Source of the DNA: Siphlonurus alternatus
Lineage: Eukaryota > Arthropoda > Insecta > Ephemeroptera > Siphlonuridae
DNA: 64,000 bases
Assembly (NCBI GenBank): GCA_949825025.1
Contig: OX463785.1
Span: 5,869,979-5,933,978 of the forward strand
Reading direction: 5' to 3'
Positions 44,276 to 55,695 of this stretch are shown piece by piece (position 1 is the stretch's first letter; each line of letters begins with the position of its first letter). The notes beneath the pieces are model-generated. The model ran no database searches, was not told the origin of the DNA, and saw only the letters and a program-made list of their open reading frames with translations. The position numbers and the translations under genes are program-made.

Positions 44276-44930
44276 TTAAAGTAAAGTGCGCGCTAGAAAA
44301 AAAAGTTGAGTTAGTATTTTTTAAAAATAGTTCAAGTAGTCCTCCATATCAAACCAAAATTCAAAAAATTCTATCTCAAATAGGTTTTCCAGAAAAAAAT
44401 TCCAAAGTCAGAGTGAACGCGTCGCTTAACATGGGGCCTTACCTGACAAAAACCCTCGAATATCTCGAAAAAATACACCGTTAGGTGGTATGAAAAAAAT
44501 ATAGTGATGTTCTATGACCCAAGCTTTAACCAAAAACCGATTAAAAAAAATTTCTCTCGAATCCATTTTTCCGTAAAAAAATCAAGAAAATCTACCATGT
44601 TAATTCCCATAAGATTTTTTATTATTTTTTTGCGGAAAAATGGATTCGAGAGAATTTTTTTTAAATCGGTTTTTGGTTAAAGCTTGGGTTATAGAACATC
44701 ACTATATTTTTTTCATACCACCTAACGGTGTATTTTTTCGAGATATTCGAGGGTTTTTGTCAGGTAAGGCCCCATGTTAAGCGACGCGTTCACTCTGACT
44801 TTGGAATTTTTTTCTGGAAAACCTATTTGAGATAGAATTTTTTGAATTTTGGTTTGATATGGAGGACTACTTGAACTATTTTTAAAAAATACTAACTCAA
44901 CTTTTTTTTCTAGCGCGCACTTTACTTTAA
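44276..44930. mobile_element. 655 bp near-perfect palindrome, TTAA foldback family C4
   Basis: Two 298-base arms (44276-44573 and 44633-44930) are mirror images apart from about three base differences, around a 59-base spacer. Ends are TTAAAGTAAAGTGCGCGC and its complement, so TTAA stands at both tips. Each arm can encode the same short peptide read outward to inward (about 70 codons, starting VKCALEKKVE), but that is a consequence of symmetry and there is no known domain. Arms this alike imply recent origin or continued gene conversion. Confidence 0.95.
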
Positions 44931-45416
44931 AAAATATGAAAAGAATTGACAATAGGTAACTTGAGGTGCTCTATCCAAATATGCAATAAAATGTCCATTG
45001 TTGCTGGTTTTCATTGTTGCAACAAACCCTATGTGTTGATACAAGAATGAGAGACTGTCTTCACACGTCACACGTTGGTGAAGGGTAAACTGGATGAAGA
45101 CAGGAAACATCGTGTGGTAAATATTTCACCATCCCTGTCGTGTGTCGAGGTGTCTCGGCACGATGAATATTCAGCAATTAGCTACATCGTACCTACATGT
45201 GTTGAGAATAATATTAATTTCACAGAATATCAAGAACAAATGTGTATTTCTCTTGAAAATATGTAGATATTGTTAATTAAGTTTAAGATAAATAATTTTT
45301 GGTGAGTCTAACTCACATGCAAAATATTATATTTTTTGGTTATATTATTATTGTGTGAAAATATAATTGAAATTAAAGGGAAAATTTTAGATTTAGTGCA
45401 GTTGATTTATTTTTCC
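44931..45416. other. Intergenic sequence, nothing recognised
   Basis: About 490 bases. GCTCTATCCAAATATGCAATAAAA near 44970 is a family B-like scrap. Confidence 0.4.
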
Positions 45417-45663
45417 TGTGACTGAGGGAAACGTGGAAACTTCAGCCAGGATGGACTTTAAAACTTTTTTCAATGGACTGGAAGGACAGGTCCAAAGCCA
45501 AGGGAACCAAATAGTGGAAAAGCGCAATGATTTACCCCTGGGTAGGAAACGCATGGTTTTTGTTGAAAATGGTCACCCATCTAACTAATAACCACGCTCG
45601 GTGATGCTTGACTTTGATGATCTAACGAGACCCGGTCAAGCGCACTGAGCCATTCCTACCACA
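45417..45663 (-). mobile_element. 5S rRNA-derived SINE, 3'-truncated
   Basis: On the minus strand a leader TGGCTCAGTGCGCTTGACC precedes GATCATCAAAGTCAAGC and GTTAGATGGGTGACC, then the core CATCCTGGCTGAAGTTTCC. It stops just after CCCTCAGTCAC. Confidence 0.82.
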
Positions 45664-45848
45664 GTTTTAAATTTATAATACAAGACAATTTGTAAATTTC
45701 TTTTAACCAAAAAAAAAATATATATATATAAATAAAAATTATAATTAAATTTACACCACGGGACATCTCAATTCGTCTGTTAAATTTGTATATAGTTGCC
45801 CGCACGAAGTGTAGTGAACATATATTATATTTATTTATGTACTGTAGA

Positions 45849-45967
45849 GTACACTCGTCACCTTGGAAAATTTCCCACTTATTAATCACCATGGCCTTTG
45901 TTATTCTAACAGGGCATGGTGATAAATAAGGCTGCAAGTGGGAAAATTTCCAAGGCGACGAGTGTGC
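45849..45967. mobile_element. Hairpin, family I
   Basis: CACTCGTCACCTTGGAAAAT is mirrored by ATTTCCAAGGCGACGAGTG, with ATCACCATG facing CATGGTGAT inside. Confidence 0.85.
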
Positions 45968-46181
45968 ATATAGGAAATCAATAGCTGTAGAAACAAATCG
46001 TTAAAGTTGCCTGCTGTTCTGTCAAATATTTATTGCATTGGAACTTAGAACATATCAATAATTCTTAAAATGAAATGTAAATTTGTATTCTATAATATTT
46101 AAAAATTTTAACATTAAAACCCACTTTCAAATTTCAGTGAATATTAATATTGTTATTTATGACAATGTTAGCTTACTACAT

Positions 46182-46311
46182 CAATTATGTATTTTTTTAC
46201 ATTTTTTATGGCTGATCCGGTTAAAAAGTCTTGTACTTAAACCCAAACTTGTATTGTAATATGTGTTTTCTGAATAAAAGCCTTTTGAATCTTGAATCTT
46301 GAATCTTGGAA
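46182..46311 (+). mobile_element. Non-LTR retrotransposon 3' end, (TTGAATC)n tail
   Basis: GGCTGATCCGGTTAAAAAGT, AAACCCAAACTTGTATTG and TTTCTGAATAAAAGCC end in repeats of the 7-mer TTGAATC. Severe 5' truncation leaves only the 3' UTR. Confidence 0.8.
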
Positions 46312-46402
46312 GAAAAACAATAAAAACTTATTAAATATAAACAAGCAGAATATTTCCTATTTAAACTGATATTATGTCTCATATGTGTTTTTTATTCAAT
46401 GC

Positions 46403-46531
46403 ATAATTATGTATTTTTTTTATATTTTTTATGGCTGATCCGGTTAAAAAGTCTTGTACTTAAACCCAAACTTGTATTGTAATATGTGTTTTCTGAATAA
46501 AAGCTTTTTGAATCTGAATCTGAATCTGAAG
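46403..46531 (+). mobile_element. Second copy of the same 3' end, (TGAATC)n tail
   Basis: Almost identical to 46182-46311, 90 bases downstream, but its tail repeats the 6-mer TGAATC. Tail slippage during reverse transcription would explain the difference. Confidence 0.8.
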
Positions 46532-46910
46532 CAGTTTTCATGTTTTTAATTATATTTTTATTTACTGGTATACAAAAATGTACTACATGTGAATATAGGT
46601 CCTGTCTCATTATTTTTTGCTACTTATACAATTCAAATATCATTATGTAGGAAAATATATGCAAAATTAATCACAAGCAATGAATAGAGGCAAGTTAATG
46701 CGCTTCGCGATTCTCATTTGCGTCAATAAGGTCCATCTTGCTCTTGAAAATGAAGCAAATTGCTTGTTTTTTTAACATTTCTCTGTAATAAATAAAATAA
46801 TCTAAATATTACATTAATTATCCACTGTATTTTTTTTTAACTGTAGTTCCGTAAAGGAATTTGTCATTTAAAGGAATTTATGTTGTTTTTTTTTTTTTCG
46901 TTGTTTTTTT
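46532..46910. other. AT-rich, nothing recognised
   Basis: About 380 bases with no supported feature. Confidence 0.4.
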
Positions 46911-46968
46911 CTTACATAGGTTTGGATAGGGCTGTGGGAACACTGAAAAATCAGCTGACTTGAAGCCT
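46911..46968 (+). mobile_element. Repeat family E, right-end fragment
   Basis: CATAGGTTTGGATAGGGCTG to AAAATCAGCTGACTTGAAGCC, about 58 bases. Confidence 0.6.
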
Positions 46969-47215
46969 GTATTGTTATGAAAATTGATATCTTAGTACAG
47001 TTAAACTCTGACGTAACCATATTTAAATTATATTTGCAAAGAAGACGCTTCTAGCTCCAGGCTAACAGTAAAATATTTAACCTCTCTCACATTTCAATAA
47101 TTAAACGCTTGCCTCAAAATTATATCTTGAATTTAACCTGGCATGGTACCTTGTCACAAATTTTCTACATGGGGATGTTCGGTTTTATATAATAATAAAG
47201 GCTTCAAATATTATC

Positions 47216-47465
47216 CAGGCCGGAATTTTTTCTCCATAAGCCACCGTGTTAGAAAATTTGAATTTTTCCTCCGTATTATAACTATTAATTTGAAAACATC
47301 TCCTACCCCCCCTCCCTTATTTAGGGGTCTTTTGATAATAAATCAAGAGCTTATTTTCCTCTAAAAAATTTTCTGAATGCCAAAAAAAGCAATATCGAAT
47401 TTTTCTCGCACATAGGTCTGGATGCGACGGTGGTAACACCGCAAAATCAGCTGACTTGAAGCCTT
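47216..47465 (+). mobile_element. Repeat family E
   Basis: CAGGCCGGAATTTTTTCTCC to ACCGCAAAATCAGCTGACTTG, with ATTTAGGGGTCTTTTGATAA inside. Confidence 0.78.
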
Positions 47466-47784
47466 AGCTATTAAATAGAGTATCAATATAAAGAAATTTT
47501 ATTACATACAAAATTATGTTACTCTGATTTTTTTTTTTTTTTTTTTTTAATTTTTCAGTTTACGTAAGGGAAATATATTTGAAAAATTATTAAAAACGAC
47601 ATGCTCAATTTTGGCGGTGATGAAGGTGTATCCTTTTATTCAATATTACATGGTGCTATATTTTTATTGTTGTTGTGTTATTATGTAAAAAAATGACGTG
47701 CTTCATATTTTACTTGTGCAACTAGTGGTTCAATAAATTAATTAAATATGCAAAAAGTGACGTGTTTTATTTGCAACAAACTGC

Positions 47785-47996
47785 TATGGTCAAATTTACA
47801 TGATATTCTCTCCGGAAGTAGCCGGAAGTGTAATGTTTCTGGTCTTCCTATTCGTATTTCAGCGTTGGAGTTAAACAAATAGGTCAATAATGTTACTGAA
47901 AATTTCTCTGCAAAGTTTTAAACTGAATTATAAACATACTCACGAAATTCACACTTCCGGCTACTTCCGGAGGGAATTTCAAATTAATTTTACTAA
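47785..47996. mobile_element. Inverted-repeat element, family F, best ends
   Basis: CTCCGGAAGTAGCCGGAAGTG is mirrored by CACTTCCGGCTACTTCCGGAG, about 20 bases of near-perfect inverted repeat. The interior GGTCTTCCTATTCGTATTTC matches the opposite strand of 22139-22347, so the two are in reverse orientation. Confidence 0.85.
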
Positions 47997-49090
47997 ATAA
48001 TCGGTCCTCGGAAGTCAAAATTATCCTGGTCACCAAAGAACACCTCTCACAAGCTGTGCCAATGAAAGAGGGGTCGAGTTAGTTTTGTCTGGCAGAATAT
48101 TAAACTGAATTTTAAGACTTCAATTCAATTTAAAAAGTGCAGCTTTAGTCTGAAAACAAACACATATTACAATAAAATTTTGGGTTTGAGTGCAGTTAAG
48201 ATATTTTTTAATCAGCCATTTATACATACATTATAGGAATATAAAATTAAATTATAATAGAAAAGCAAACAATATATTATATTTATAAGTGTTCTTGTTA
48301 TTATAATTTCCTTTATTTTTGATTATCCAAATATTAATTATTTATTTACTTACAACATAAGAAAATACTTCAGAATAAAAGTATAAAAATGTCTAATTAA
48401 TACAGAATAAAGTTAAATAAAAATGATCTATTTTCTGTAAGATAAACTTATATATGTATAAAAGATTTTTTTTTTACCTGGGAGAAAAAAAAAGTATTGG
48501 TCAGATGCAAAGAGAAAAGCTCGATGGAAAGGAGAGAGGGGAGGAAAGGGGGGCGTGTCAAGGGCGAACTACCCTCACCCCCTTCCCCTCCACCCCCAGC
48601 CTAGCAACACCGCAGAGAAAGAAAATTTGAGGCGCCTCGCATGCTTTACAGATCAAAGTTGATGTAAAATTAAGGTGCGATGGTTACAAACTTTCTTGTT
48701 GTTTCAAACAATTGAGTGTTTCCAAGAGGATACAATTATTGTTGATTTATAATTCTGTAACCTTAAAACTTATACAAAGTCTGTAGAAAAAAATGCAGTT
48801 TATCAAATGTGGAAATTTATTTGAGAAAAAATCGTAGTCTGAATTTGTAATTTTATATAGCATACCGTGGAAAACTATGTTACATTGCTACATATTTTTA
48901 AAATTTGTGCAATTTGTGTTATGATATACAAAAGAATTACAATATTTTTTAATTAATTTTTTCTAAAAACTGCAAGTTTATATAAAAAAGAAAATCAAAT
49001 ATTTTAATAATATGATAATATTCATATATATATAGTTATTAATGCACAGTTATCAATAATTGATATATTGATTATAAGGGAAATGGATTA
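47997..49090. other. Intergenic sequence with a GC-rich patch
   Basis: Mostly AT-rich; 48520-48650 is locally GC-rich with G runs on one strand and C runs on the other. No gene supported. Confidence 0.4.
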
Positions 49091-49098
49091 AATAATAT

Positions 49099-49132
<34 letters not shown>

Positions 49133-49317
49133 TCATCTTTTATATGAAGTTTAAAACTGGACTATATGAGTATTAAAAAAATGATATATGTTTATTCAAG
49201 CGGTGCTTTTTAGATAGGATGAACCTCGAAACAATACACAAGTGTGCCCAGAAAAGAACAAGAGAGTCTGAGAGAGAGAAGAGACTGTGAGAAAAGACTT
49301 TGACAGAGAGGAACAAA

Positions 49318-49466
<149 letters not shown>

Positions 49467-49653
49467 AAACACGTGAGAGAGAGAGAGGTGTTTTCTATCT
49501 TCACCAATTTAACGTTGATATAATTTTTATTAATATCAGCATATTTCGAGCATAATATATATTGAATAACCAATCTTCTATCAGATCATTTGTATTAAAA
49601 TTTTTGGGTCAAAAATACTGTACTTAAGTTGAATTTGTAGCATTCTTTTTTTT

Positions 49654-49656
<3 letters not shown>

Positions 49657-49703
<47 letters not shown>

Positions 49704-49880
49704 TAGAGAGGAGAATGGACTGAGAGAGGGAGGGAGGGATAGAGAGGGAGGAAGGGAGGGAGAGAGAAAATAATGTGAGAAAGGACGGAGACAGAGAGAA
49801 AAGACAGAGAGAAGGAGAGCGAGAGAGAGCGAGAGAGAGAGCGAGAGAGAGCGAGAGAGAGAGAGGGATAGAGAAAAGAC
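49657..49880. repeat. GA-rich imperfect microsatellite
   Basis: Pure GA at 49657-49700 grades into GAGAGGGA, GAAAAGAC and (GAGC) variants. Purine-only for most of its length, so triplex-prone. Confidence 0.93.
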
Positions 49881-49884
49881 TGAG

Positions 49885-50538
49885 GGAGGGAGGGGGAGGA
49901 GAGATGGCGGCTGCCTGCAAGAGACTCCTCCGTGTCATGGTGGACGTTATCGATTGGTGAACAGATCAATATATTGCGAGGGCCTCTTTCAGATTGCCCT
50001 CAGATAAATGCAATTATACACTAGCTGCCACATCACCATCCTTTGATCTTTAATGTTGCTGATTATTGTTATTATTGTTGCCCTTTTGACTTTGTTATTA
50101 TGTTCTATACTATGTACTTTTCAACCATAAAAGAAAATTTTATTTATTTTAGTATTAAAATATACCCACAGAAAATATTGCTAGGGAAAAAATAATGAAG
50201 TTTAGTTTTTTATTATTTATTTTTATTGTTTATAATTACATGTATTTTTATTAATTACCAATAAAAAAAATTACCATAGATAGCACGGCAAAAATGTACT
50301 GAGCATAATTATCATTCAGTATCATATATAGGCTTTTTTCTATTAGTACAGTACGAGTATATGATGTAAATTTTGAATTAATAATAAATATAATAAATAA
50401 AATATTTATTTTCATAATTTTGGTGTTCTGTCTTACAAATTTAACATTGAAATAATACATATAATATAAGAATATTTCGAGCATAATCAACCCTGTAACA
50501 GACCCTGTATTTGTCTTATTAATTTTTAATCAAACCCT
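49885..50538. other. AT-rich, nothing recognised
   Basis: About 650 bases with no supported feature. Confidence 0.4.
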
Positions 50539-50853
50539 ATTGGGTACTTCTATTTACTAATTACATACTACTTTGAAACACCGAACCTTCCGAAACCCTA
50601 ACTTGAGCGTTTCGCGGGCTCTTCCGGAACGGGGGCGGCCACGGCTTTGCAAATCCATCCCGGCATTTGCCTGCGGCTGAGGGAAACGTGGAAACCTCAG
50701 CCAGGATGGACGCTACAGCTTTTGTCAATGAACCGGAAGTGCAATGGTCCAAAGCCAGGGGAACCACATAGTGGAAAAGCGCAACGATTTACCCCTGGGT
50801 GGGAAACGTGGTTTTTGTTGAAAATGGTCACCCATCCAACTATTAACCACGCG
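50539..50853 (-). mobile_element. 5S rRNA-derived SINE, 5'-truncated
   Basis: On the minus strand it begins within the 5S head (GCGTGGTTAATAGTTGGATG), then CATCCTGGCTGAGGTTTCC, GGAAGAGCCCGCGAAACGC and the end AGAAGTACCCAAT. Confidence 0.85.
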
Positions 50854-51334
50854 CATTTATGTAGATCCATAAGAGAGGTTATGTAACTTTATTGTGTTTA
50901 ATATTGCAAATAAAAATTAAATTAAAATTTAGTGCTATAATATAATTGTTAACATTCACTTCGTTTATACGAGCGTTTGATACGTATCCCGTCCGAGTCA
51001 TAACAATATCTGTATTCAATCGATCCGAATTACGCAAGTAATGTATACGTAGTAATAGATAATAATTATAAATGTGGATAATTAATGATTAGTTGACATA
51101 ATGCTAATTTGTTTTTTAAATTAAGAAGAATGTTCACTTCACGTTAATTTTTGGCTTAGTGCCAAGGAATCCTTCGATTTAACAAAAAGAGAAGAAGGGG
51201 GGAGGGCACCTATGATACCTACATGGAGGCTTTAATTACTAATTTTTATTTCGAAAATACGTTGCTCACTGTCTAAGCTATATGGAATCATAAAGCTTGG
51301 GCATAACTTTGCGCCCTCTATAAAATCAAGTGTT
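50854..51334. other. AT-rich, nothing recognised
   Basis: About 480 bases. GCATAACTTTGCGCCCTCTAT near 51301 is a family B scrap. Confidence 0.4.
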
Positions 51335-51575
51335 ATCCGGCGTGAAAATTTTCTCCATAAGCCACCATGTTAGAAATTTTAAATTTTTTCTCTGGTAACT
51401 ATTAAAGCTATTAATTTGAAACCACCCCAATTTAGGGGTCTTCTGATAATGAATCAACAGCTTATTTTTCTCTAAAAAAACTTGTTTAATTCCAAAATTA
51501 GCAATTTCAAGTTGTTGTTTTTTACATAGGTTGGGATAGGACGGTGGGAACACCGCAAAATCAACTGAACCCTCT
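51335..51575 (+). mobile_element. Repeat family E
   Basis: GTGAAAATTTTCTCCATAAG to GGTGGGAACACCGCAAAATC, with TTTAGGGGTCTTCTGATAAT inside. The last bases (AGCTGACTTGAAGC) are changed. Confidence 0.77.
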
Positions 51576-51653
51576 ATTTCTGTAATACAAAAAATTTCAT
51601 AGCAAGGAGGTATCTTTTTCCATGGTAATTTGCTTATTTATTATTTTGATTTA

Positions 51654-51854
51654 GGGGGGTCGCAGACAGATTTAACATCGCATGGTATGGTATCGTATAA
51701 CTTCGTATGATAAAAATTTAGAACCAAAACTTACGATGTCATATCATACGATATACCATGCGAAGCTGTGTGCGCGTGCATACCTGATCTCATAGTTTCT
51801 TATTTTTTTTTATCATACGCTGCGAAATCATGCAATTCTGTCTGCGACTAGCCT
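51654..51854. mobile_element. Inverted-repeat element, family L
   Basis: GGGGGTCGCAGACAGATTTA is mirrored by AATTCTGTCTGCGACTAGCC, with TTA(G) on the left and TTAA on the right. The interior has CATACGATATACCATGCG and AAGCTGTGTGCGCG. A diverged half copy lies at 61740-61852. Confidence 0.75.
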
Positions 51855-51900
51855 TAAAGCAGGACTAATTATATGTATTTAGATTTTAATACACATTTAT

Positions 51901-52768
51901 TTGCTATTTATTTTAATATGTTATCATATTAAAATTAAAAATGAAACCATAAAAAGAGTAGAGCACACAAAATTTTTAGGTTTTAATTTGCATGAAAGTT
52001 TGGATTGGAAAACTCATGTTGAAGCTATAGTAAAAAAAATAAACTCAGGGAATTTTGTTTTATATTCAATAAGGGACCATGTGTCTCTAGAAGCATTGTT
52101 TTCAATCTATTATGCGTATGTGTATTCACACCTATCATACGGCTTAATATTTTACGGTTCAAATGGGCAAGCTATTAACAGATTATTTGTGGCCCAGAAA
52201 CGTGCTCTTAGAACAATGTTAAGGTTCAAAAAAGGAGAATCTTGTGTGTCACATTTTAAAAAAAATAACACGCTTACATTAACCTGTATGTATATATTAA
52301 GTTGTGCATTATTTAAAAGACAACATCCTGAATTGTATGAGTATAAAAAACATGCTTATAAAACAAGAAATAAGGAGAAAACTGTTATAATAAACCATAA
52401 GTCGGCTCTTTTAGAAAAAAGCCCACTGTATGAATCAGGGAAAATTTATGATTATTTGCCAGCATGTATTAGAAATATAGAGAGTGACAGTATGTTTAAA
52501 GCCAAGCTTAAATGTGTACTCATAAAGAAAGAATTTTACTCCATTAAAATGTTTTTTTCTAATAAACTCTCTGAACTTTGCCTCAGTGAAACTTAATTGT
52601 TAGTATGTACTATTTGATTGTAATTTTATGCAGAAAATTGAAGTGTGTTTTTATGTATAAATGTTTTTTATTGACTTATTGTAAATATTAATGTATATGA
52701 CGTGATCAATGTTGACTTGTACAACCAGTAATCGAAATAAAATTATTATTATTATTATTATTATTATT
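51901..52768 (+). pseudogene. 5'-truncated non-LTR retrotransposon (reverse transcriptase C-terminus)
   Basis: An open frame of about 230 codons ends at TAA 52594-52596. It shows the end of a LINE reverse transcriptase: HTKFLGFNLHESLDWKTHVE, then YYAYVYSHLSYGLIFYG and AQKRALRTML, a pattern common in Jockey/CR1-group elements. All catalytic RT motifs (including the YADD-type box) and the endonuclease are missing because of 5' truncation. The 3' UTR follows, with AATAAAATT and an (ATT)n tail at 52740-52768, the usual signature of target-primed insertion. The frame has no stop or frameshift over 230 codons, so the insertion is fairly young. Non-functional as a transposon; the exact clade is uncertain. 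Confidence 0.88.
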
Positions 52769-53208
52769 TCTGGTGTATTTTTTTTTAAATGTGTTTATTC
52801 CAAAAAGAACATATTAATGACACTTTACATAGTAAAGATAATAGATAATAGCAGATAATAAAGTAGTAATAGATAATTTGATATGTGAACAGAAATAAAT
52901 TTTGCTATATTATAGTAATTCGTAATACCTAATATAGAATTACATTCAGACTTGATAACATACAACTGATCTCGTCTACTATTTTCGTTAAGAAAAAGTT
53001 ATATTTTTTAGTCTTGTATCTAAGGCAACGACAGAATTTTTCTGTAATATGAGAAATAAGGAAACATCTCGCATTAAATTTTGTTTAACTCCCAAAGTCA
53101 CGTCGTCCTTACGTGAAAATCCGGATGTGCGTCGTTATTCGATTTCAACTTAATAACATAATTCGTACACGGAGAAATATTTGAAAAAAAATATTACTGG
53201 ATAATATA
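52769..53208. other. AT-rich, nothing recognised
   Basis: About 440 bases with no supported feature. Confidence 0.4.
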
Positions 53209-53582
53209 GGTTGAGCGAGGCGCATAGCGGTTCTAGATCACTGAAGTCAAGCTGCGTCGAGGGTAGTTAGTACTTGGAAGGGTGACCATGTCAAGTAAAA
53301 ATTACGTTGCTCCCTCCCTGGAGTAAATTCATCTCGCTTTCCACCCAGTGCAGTGATGCACTTGTATGTGGTTCCCCAGGCTTTGGACATCGCTTTGGTC
53401 CATTGAAAAAAAGTAGAGGTGTCCGTCCTGACTGAGGTTTTCCACGGTTCCCTCAGTCTCACCTCAGCGAATGCTGGGACGCGTAACAGGCCGTGGCCGC
53501 CATCCGTTCCCTACCTTATACCTACCCATCCGCCTATAGAGCTGTAAGCTCTTAGGGCTACATCCCTATAAAAAAAAAAAAG
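53209..53582 (+). mobile_element. 5S rRNA-derived SINE, second subfamily, full length
   Basis: GATCACTGAAGTCAAGC and GTTAGTACTTGGAAGGG (5S), ATGCACTTGTATGTGG, the core GTCCTGACTGAGGTTTTCC and CTCACCTCAGCGAATGCTGG, then GCTCTTAGGGCTACATCCC and an A-rich tail. It differs from the 30493 and 32565 subfamily after the core. Confidence 0.88.
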
Positions 53583-53603
53583 AAAGGTGATGCTACTTTG
53601 GTT

Positions 53604-53894
53604 TCCTGAGTCGAAGTAAATTTCATCTTTTATTCGCTAATAAGCTGTCTCCACACTCTCCACGTCTAATTTCCTCCAATTTTGAACCATTTTTGAAGAA
53701 CAAAAAAGGGGAAAAGACGAGATTAAGTCCTTTTTCGTCTTATTGAGCATAACATGTTGTCTCTATCTCTCTATTTCATCCTCACTTTGAACGAGGAAGA
53801 AATAAAATATGTTTTAGAGGTAAAAAGACGTTATAAGATTACATAGGTTTAGACGTGTTGAAAGGATGAGTTGAAATGAAATCTTTCAATTAAC
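53604..53894 (-). mobile_element. Family A MITE
   Basis: CCTGAGTCGAAGTAAATTTC to GAAATGAAATCTTTCAATTA, with small expansions (GTCTCTATCTCTC, GACGTTATAAG). Confidence 0.82.
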
Positions 53895-54524
53895 TATATA
53901 GTGCTGTTTTAGTATACCATTTCCACTGTTTCGTATAAATATTATATAACTGAATTTTCAGTATTATAAAAAAAATATATAACGTAAAAAAATATGGAAT
54001 ATTTAATATAGTGTGTGTAAATGTGTGTATTACACATTTGTGTAAAATAAAATGTGTAATATATGCCTGTGTATGTTCTATATTTATTTATTTAAAATAT
54101 TTTTTTAGGTTTTTAGCATTTATATTATTATCCCCCAGATATTTTTATTATATTTTTTTATTAAAAAGCTCTTCCTATTAATCTTCCCATGTTATATATA
54201 AATTAAGCCCAAAGTTAAAAACAATAATTTGTCATATGTCATATTCTATCTGATTTTTTCCGTGTAAAAAAAAAAAAATCCATGATATAAGTTGGTTCCA
54301 TGTAAATATATTTCGTACTTCAATATTTCATAAAATTGTCATATTTTTATTATTTAATATATTTTAGCCAAGCTTGTTACAATTTGTTGCTTGCTCAAGT
54401 CAAAACTATACAACATCTATGTTCAATTTTCTCCAGTTTCACTTGAAACTTCATTTTCGATTTTGAAAAATATTCAACAGAATTCTCTACAAGTTAATTT
54501 CTTTTGCATGCCATGAAATAAAAG
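53895..54524. other. AT-rich, nothing recognised
   Basis: About 630 bases with no supported feature. Confidence 0.4.
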
Positions 54525-54663
54525 GGTGCGATTCACGAATAAGTTAGCCAGGTATAATAACCACTTTTAGCTTAACTACGTTTAACTATACCTGTTTTAC
54601 GTGTTAAGCCACCTAGATAAACATGGTTAGAAACCTGGCTAACTGCTTCGTGAATCGCGTCCA
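54525..54663. mobile_element. Foldback, family G
   Basis: TGCGATTCACGAATAAGTTAG is mirrored by CTAACTGCTTCGTGAATCGC, with CTACGTTTAACTATACCTG in the centre. Confidence 0.85.
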
Positions 54664-54695
54664 TATTATGTCCTAAGATACCTAGGGATGAACAT

Positions 54696-54954
54696 GCCCG
54701 AATTGAAATAAATTTCATATTTATTCTTCTCTATTAAGCTCTGCTCTAGTCTTTTGTCCTCTTATTTTGCACCATTTTAGAGGTAAAAAGAGGGGAAAAA
54801 ACGAGATTATGAATTTTTTCCTCATCTGAGCATGAAATATTTTCTTCATTTCATCCTCACTTTGAGCGAAAAAGAAATAAGATGTGATTTAGAGGAAAAA
54901 AAAGATTAGGTTTAGACGTGTTAAGGATGAGTTGAAGATGTAATTTTTCAACTG
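54696..54954 (-). mobile_element. Family A MITE
   Basis: CCCGAATTGAAATAAATTTC to GAAGATGTAATTTTTCAACTG with TTTTGCACCATTTTAGAGG. Confidence 0.86.
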
Positions 54955-55207
54955 TAAATAGTATATATTTATGTATCGTCCTAGAGCAGCATAATTTTTA
55001 ACTCTGCCATAATTTCTGAAAATGCAGCTCCAACAGACACAGACATTATCGTAAAGGACAACTTACATAATTTATATTGCATAATATTTTTGACCTCGAG
55101 TAATGCATAAATTGACTTTTTTTTTCAGATTTCAAAGTCAAATTATTGTTTATTTAGCAACAGTTACAAAACCAAGGCACCAAATATAATAAACAATACA
55201 ATACAAT
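54955..55207. other. AT-rich, nothing recognised
   Basis: About 250 bases; AGAGCAGCATAATTTTTAAC near 54983 is a family B scrap. Confidence 0.4.
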
Positions 55208-55478
55208 ACTGTAAATCTACACCTTCTTAAAATAAGACGAAAAAGTGTCCCCTTAATTAAGAAGGTCTTATTTTAAGAGATTTTTGTCTTGAAACAAGTA
55301 AATACATTCTTAAAATAAGAACCTATGGTCTTAATTTCAGATATGTACTTGAACATATATATAGGTTCTTATTTTAAGAATGTATTTACTTGTTTCAAGA
55401 CAAAGATCTCTTAAATAAGACCTTCTTAATTAAGGGGACAATTTTTCGTCTTATTTTAAGAAGGTGTAGATTTGCAGT
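55208..55478. mobile_element. 271 bp palindrome, family M
   Basis: ACTGTAAATCTACACCTTC is mirrored by GAAGGTGTAGATTTGCAGT. The arms pair over about 120 bases, including TTAATTAAGAAGGTCTTATT and TTGTCTTGAAACAAGTAAAT. Ends read CACTGCAAAT on one strand; CACTG ends occur in CACTA/Chapaev-type elements, which is inference here. Confidence 0.85.
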
Positions 55479-55695
55479 GAAAATTTTCTCCATAAGCCAC
55501 CATGTACCACGTTATAAAATTTAAATTTTACCTCAGTAACTATTAATTTGAAAACATGTCATACCTCCCCGCATTTCTTCTGATAATGAATCAAGAAATT
55601 ATTTTCTTAAAAAAAATATATATAAATTTCAAGTTTTTTAAGCAGGTTTGGATATGATGGTGAAAAAGCTGCAAAATCATCTGACTTGAAGCCAT
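55479..55695 (+). mobile_element. Repeat family E, directly after the palindrome
   Basis: GAAAATTTTCTCCATAAGCC to ATCATCTGACTTGAAGCC. Shortened and diverged in the middle. Confidence 0.7.

Noticed and set aside
44272..44952. Two 70-76 codon frames encoding the same peptide on opposite strands
   Set aside because: They are mirror images forced by the palindrome; no similarity to known proteins and no other sign of translation.
51901..52596. Intact host gene
   Set aside because: Sequence is the C-terminus of a LINE reverse transcriptase, followed by a 3' UTR and an (ATT)n tail; the catalytic part is absent.
53225..53290. Possible 5S rRNA gene
   Set aside because: Only part of 5S, including the internal promoter, is present; the remainder is SINE sequence, as in the other copies.
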